A DNA stretch of 64,000 nucleotides. It comes from Gymnodinialimonas phycosphaerae. GTDB lineage: Bacteria > Pseudomonadota > Alphaproteobacteria > Rhodobacterales > Rhodobacteraceae. The notes under the pieces were generated by a model. The model did not search any database. It worked only from the letters and a program-made list of their open reading frames with translations, and was not told where the DNA came from. Position 1 is the stretch's first letter. Each line of letters opens with the position of its first letter. Shown here one piece after another: positions 62,419 to 64,000 of this stretch. Location: NCBI RefSeq assembly GCF_019195455.1, contig NZ_JAIMBW010000001.1:2604001-2668000 (forward strand), read 5' to 3'. The position numbers and the translations under genes were made by a program.

Positions 62419-63452
62419 CGGGTTAACTCCCCCCTAAAGGCCGCAAGGTAAGCGTCCACGACAGCATCTTCGCTGAACATTTCGGCAAGACGGGCCGGAC
62501 CCGCAGCCGCGTATTTGGCACGCAAGGCGGGATCGTCTTTCAGGGATTGGAGGCCGGCGGTCAAACCCTCCAGATCATCAATCTCGACCATGATCCCATC
62601 GGTCTCATTGCGCAGAAACCAGTCGGGCCCCTCGGCGCGGGTGCTGACGACGGGAACGCCTGCTTGCCATGCATCAAGGATGACGTTGCCCAACGGCTCA
62701 TGGCGCGACGGGAAGGCCACGGCGTCGGCGGCCGCCAGATGGTGGACCGGCTCGTCCACCCAACCGATGAAACGCGTACGCTCGGCGATGCCGACCTCTT
62801 GCGCGAGGGATTCGAGTACGGGACGCTCCTTCCCGTCTCCAATAAGCCAAAGGTAGGCGCCATCGACACCTGCTGCCGCGCGGATCGCCAGATCAAGGCC
62901 CTTGCGGTTCACGAAACGACCTGCGCCGGCGATGAGGAAGGCATCGTTCGGCGTGTCATGGGCGGCGCGAGAAACGGGCTTGGGCGTCACGGGACGCGCG
63001 AAGTTACTTATGACAAGACCGGCTTTCTTCCATCCAAGGCCCTGGCAATGCTTGATAATGTCGGGCGTATTGGCAACAAGCGCGTCGCAGCGTTGGAAGT
63101 GGTCGAGGTGCTGAGGATAATCCCCCAGTCGGGTCATTTTCACCGCACCCGGCCAATCGGGAATGGCGCGGGCGGCGCGGGGCATCCAGGCGAGGATAGC
63201 GTCGGGCTGCCATGTTCGGCAGGTCTGGCGCAGCTTCCACTCCAGCCAGAAGCGGCTCAGGGACAAATAGCGGTAATTGTCGCGGATCACCGGACCGAGC
63301 GCGGCGATTTCCCCCTCCCACGATCGGTTCGGGCGAATGGCGAAGCGCTGCTCGACCCCGCGCCTGTCGAAGGCTTTGGCGAGGTTGACGAAGAACCGCT
63401 CAGCCCCGCCTTCCTTGCCGAAATGAATATGGAGGACTTTCGGAGCGCTCAT
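62415..63452 (-). CDS. GT4-family glycosyltransferase
   Basis: A 345-residue GT-B enzyme. Its N-terminal domain opens VLHIHFGKEGGAERFFVNLA, and the C-terminal donor domain has LIAGAGRFVNRKGLDLAIRA, YLWLIGDGKERPVLESLAQE, VAFPSRHEPLGNVILDAWQA and GVPVVSTRAEGPDWFL, as in WaaG-like transferases. It overlaps both neighbouring GT25 genes by four bases, so the three make one surface-glycan block. The start MSAPKVLHIHFG overlaps the upstream stop (ATGA). The sugar and acceptor are unknown. Confidence 0.9.
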   Translation of the reverse strand: MSAPKVLHIHFGKEGGAERFFVNLAKAFDRRGVEQRFAIRPNRSWEGEIAALGPVIRDNYRYLSLSRFWLEWKLRQTCRTWQPDAILAWMPRAARAIPDWPGAVKMTRLGDYPQHLDHFQRCDALVANTPDIIKHCQGLGWKKAGLVISNFARPVTPKPVSRAAHDTPNDAFLIAGAGRFVNRKGLDLAIRAAAGVDGAYLWLIGDGKERPVLESLAQEVGIAERTRFIGWVDEPVHHLAAADAVAFPSRHEPLGNVILDAWQAGVPVVSTRAEGPDWFLRNETDGIMVEIDDLEGLTAGLQSLKDDPALRAKYAAAGPARLAEMFSEDAVVDAYLAAFRGELTR

Positions 63453-64000
63453 TTGGGGCCTCGCGCACGGTGCCACCTTAGGGCAATTTGATAGGAAATC
63501 TGCGTGCGCAAGCCACGCCAGAGACGTCTTGGGCCAGAGGATGCCGCGTCCCGGCGGGCGTTGCCGATGGTCCCGGTAACGGCTTGTTGGTCGCCGACCT
63601 TGATCGGCGCAGGCAGGGTCAAGGCAACGCGCAGGCCGGTTTCCCAGAAATACTTCTGGTCCTCGTCCACGGGGCGGAAGAAGGGGACGGCGCGCGCGAC
63701 AAGGCGCTGCGCGGCGGGTTTCGTAAGGCCGTACCCGATAAGGCAGGTCGGCACGCGGAAAGGGATCACGAGGCGGATAGTGTCGGTCAGACGACGGCTG
63801 CTGACGGTCTTGGCGTCGGGGTCGAAGGTGAAGAGTTTCACCATATCCCAGTCGCTCCCGCCATCCTCGGTCAGTGCTTTCAGGGTGGGTGCCAAGGTGG
63901 CGTCAGCCTCGAAGTCATCCTCGAAAATGAAGCCGCCCGGCGCATCGCCCTCCGCGATCGCGCGCCATGCATCGATATGGGAAAGGTAGCAGCCGATTTC
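63449..64000 (-). CDS. GT25-family glycosyltransferase (5' end outside window)
   Basis: The frame runs off the window edge. The visible 183 residues contain EIGCYLSHIDAWRAIAEGDA and GGFIFEDDFEADATLAPTLK, the core motifs of family 25, with the acidic EDD. They also contain VPTCLIGYGLTKPAAQRLVA and DEDQKYFWETGLRVALTLP, also typical. It is a second GT25 beside the one at 61648, but the two differ clearly in sequence. Missing at the start are probably about 60-90 residues. Confidence 0.85.
   Translation of the reverse strand, partial: EIGCYLSHIDAWRAIAEGDAPGGFIFEDDFEADATLAPTLKALTEDGGSDWDMVKLFTFDPDAKTVSSRRLTDTIRLVIPFRVPTCLIGYGLTKPAAQRLVARAVPFFRPVDEDQKYFWETGLRVALTLPAPIKVGDQQAVTGTIGNARRDAASSGPRRLWRGLRTQISYQIALRWHRARGPK

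Overview
The window looks like a chromosome segment of an alphaproteobacterium of the Rhodobacteraceae (roseobacter group). The signs are high G+C, many ATGA stop/start overlaps, LplB/YtcP- and UgpC-type sugar ABC transporters, a BKACE-type carnitine pathway, and a divergent hemC/hemE pair with a TGT-N12-ACA site of the kind bound by the photosynthesis repressor PpsR/CrtJ. It contains no tRNA, rRNA, CRISPR array, insertion sequence or prophage that I can recognise. Most of the DNA is catabolic and accessory.

Region 1 (1-18.7 kb) is a hexuronate and unsaturated oligo-uronide catabolic locus. It holds the end of uxaC, then uxuB, uxuA, kdgF, kduI, kduD and three GNAT acetyltransferases. An LplB/YtcP/lipoprotein-A type importer operon with a cytoplasmic heparinase II/III-fold lyase and an SDR follows, then a glucarate dehydratase, a GntR regulator and a MATE exporter. 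A shared operator-like motif (core TGG[T/A]ATACTA) lies in front of uxuA/kdgF, in front of the transporter/glucarate dehydratase pair, and in front of the MATE gene. It probably defines one regulon controlled by the GntR protein.

Region 2 (18.7-27.3 kb) holds a DUF4173-type membrane protein gene broken by two in-frame TAA codons, a CreBC-like two-component system, and a LysR-controlled hydantoinase/oxoprolinase pair (hyuAB). Two almost identical 17-bp LysR boxes lie on either side of the lysR gene.

Region 3 (27.3-39.6 kb) is a quaternary-amine locus. It holds a ThDP-dependent decarboxylase/synthase, a GlxA-type AraC regulator, acyl-CoA dehydrogenase, ADP-forming CoA ligase, a close CaiD homologue, a BKACE, a lipocalin lipoprotein and a carnitine dehydrogenase-thioesterase fusion. 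The set fits gamma-butyrobetaine/crotonobetaine -> carnitine -> dehydrocarnitine -> glycine betaine. A divergent GAPDH and a GabD-like aldehyde dehydrogenase follow.

Region 4 (39.6-52.7 kb) is a galactoside locus: GH36 and GH42 glycosidases, an SDR, SMP-30 lactonase, DgoK and DgoA (De Ley-Doudoroff route without a visible galactonate dehydratase), and an importer split over a divergent promoter with an IclR regulator. Region 5 (52.7-59.4 kb) makes a cell-surface polysaccharide: dTDP-rhamnose genes rfbCBD and rfbA, a large GT2-GT4 protein and a sulfotransferase. Region 6 (59.5-64 kb) holds hemC, hemE and a run of GT25/GT4 glycosyltransferases cut by the window end.
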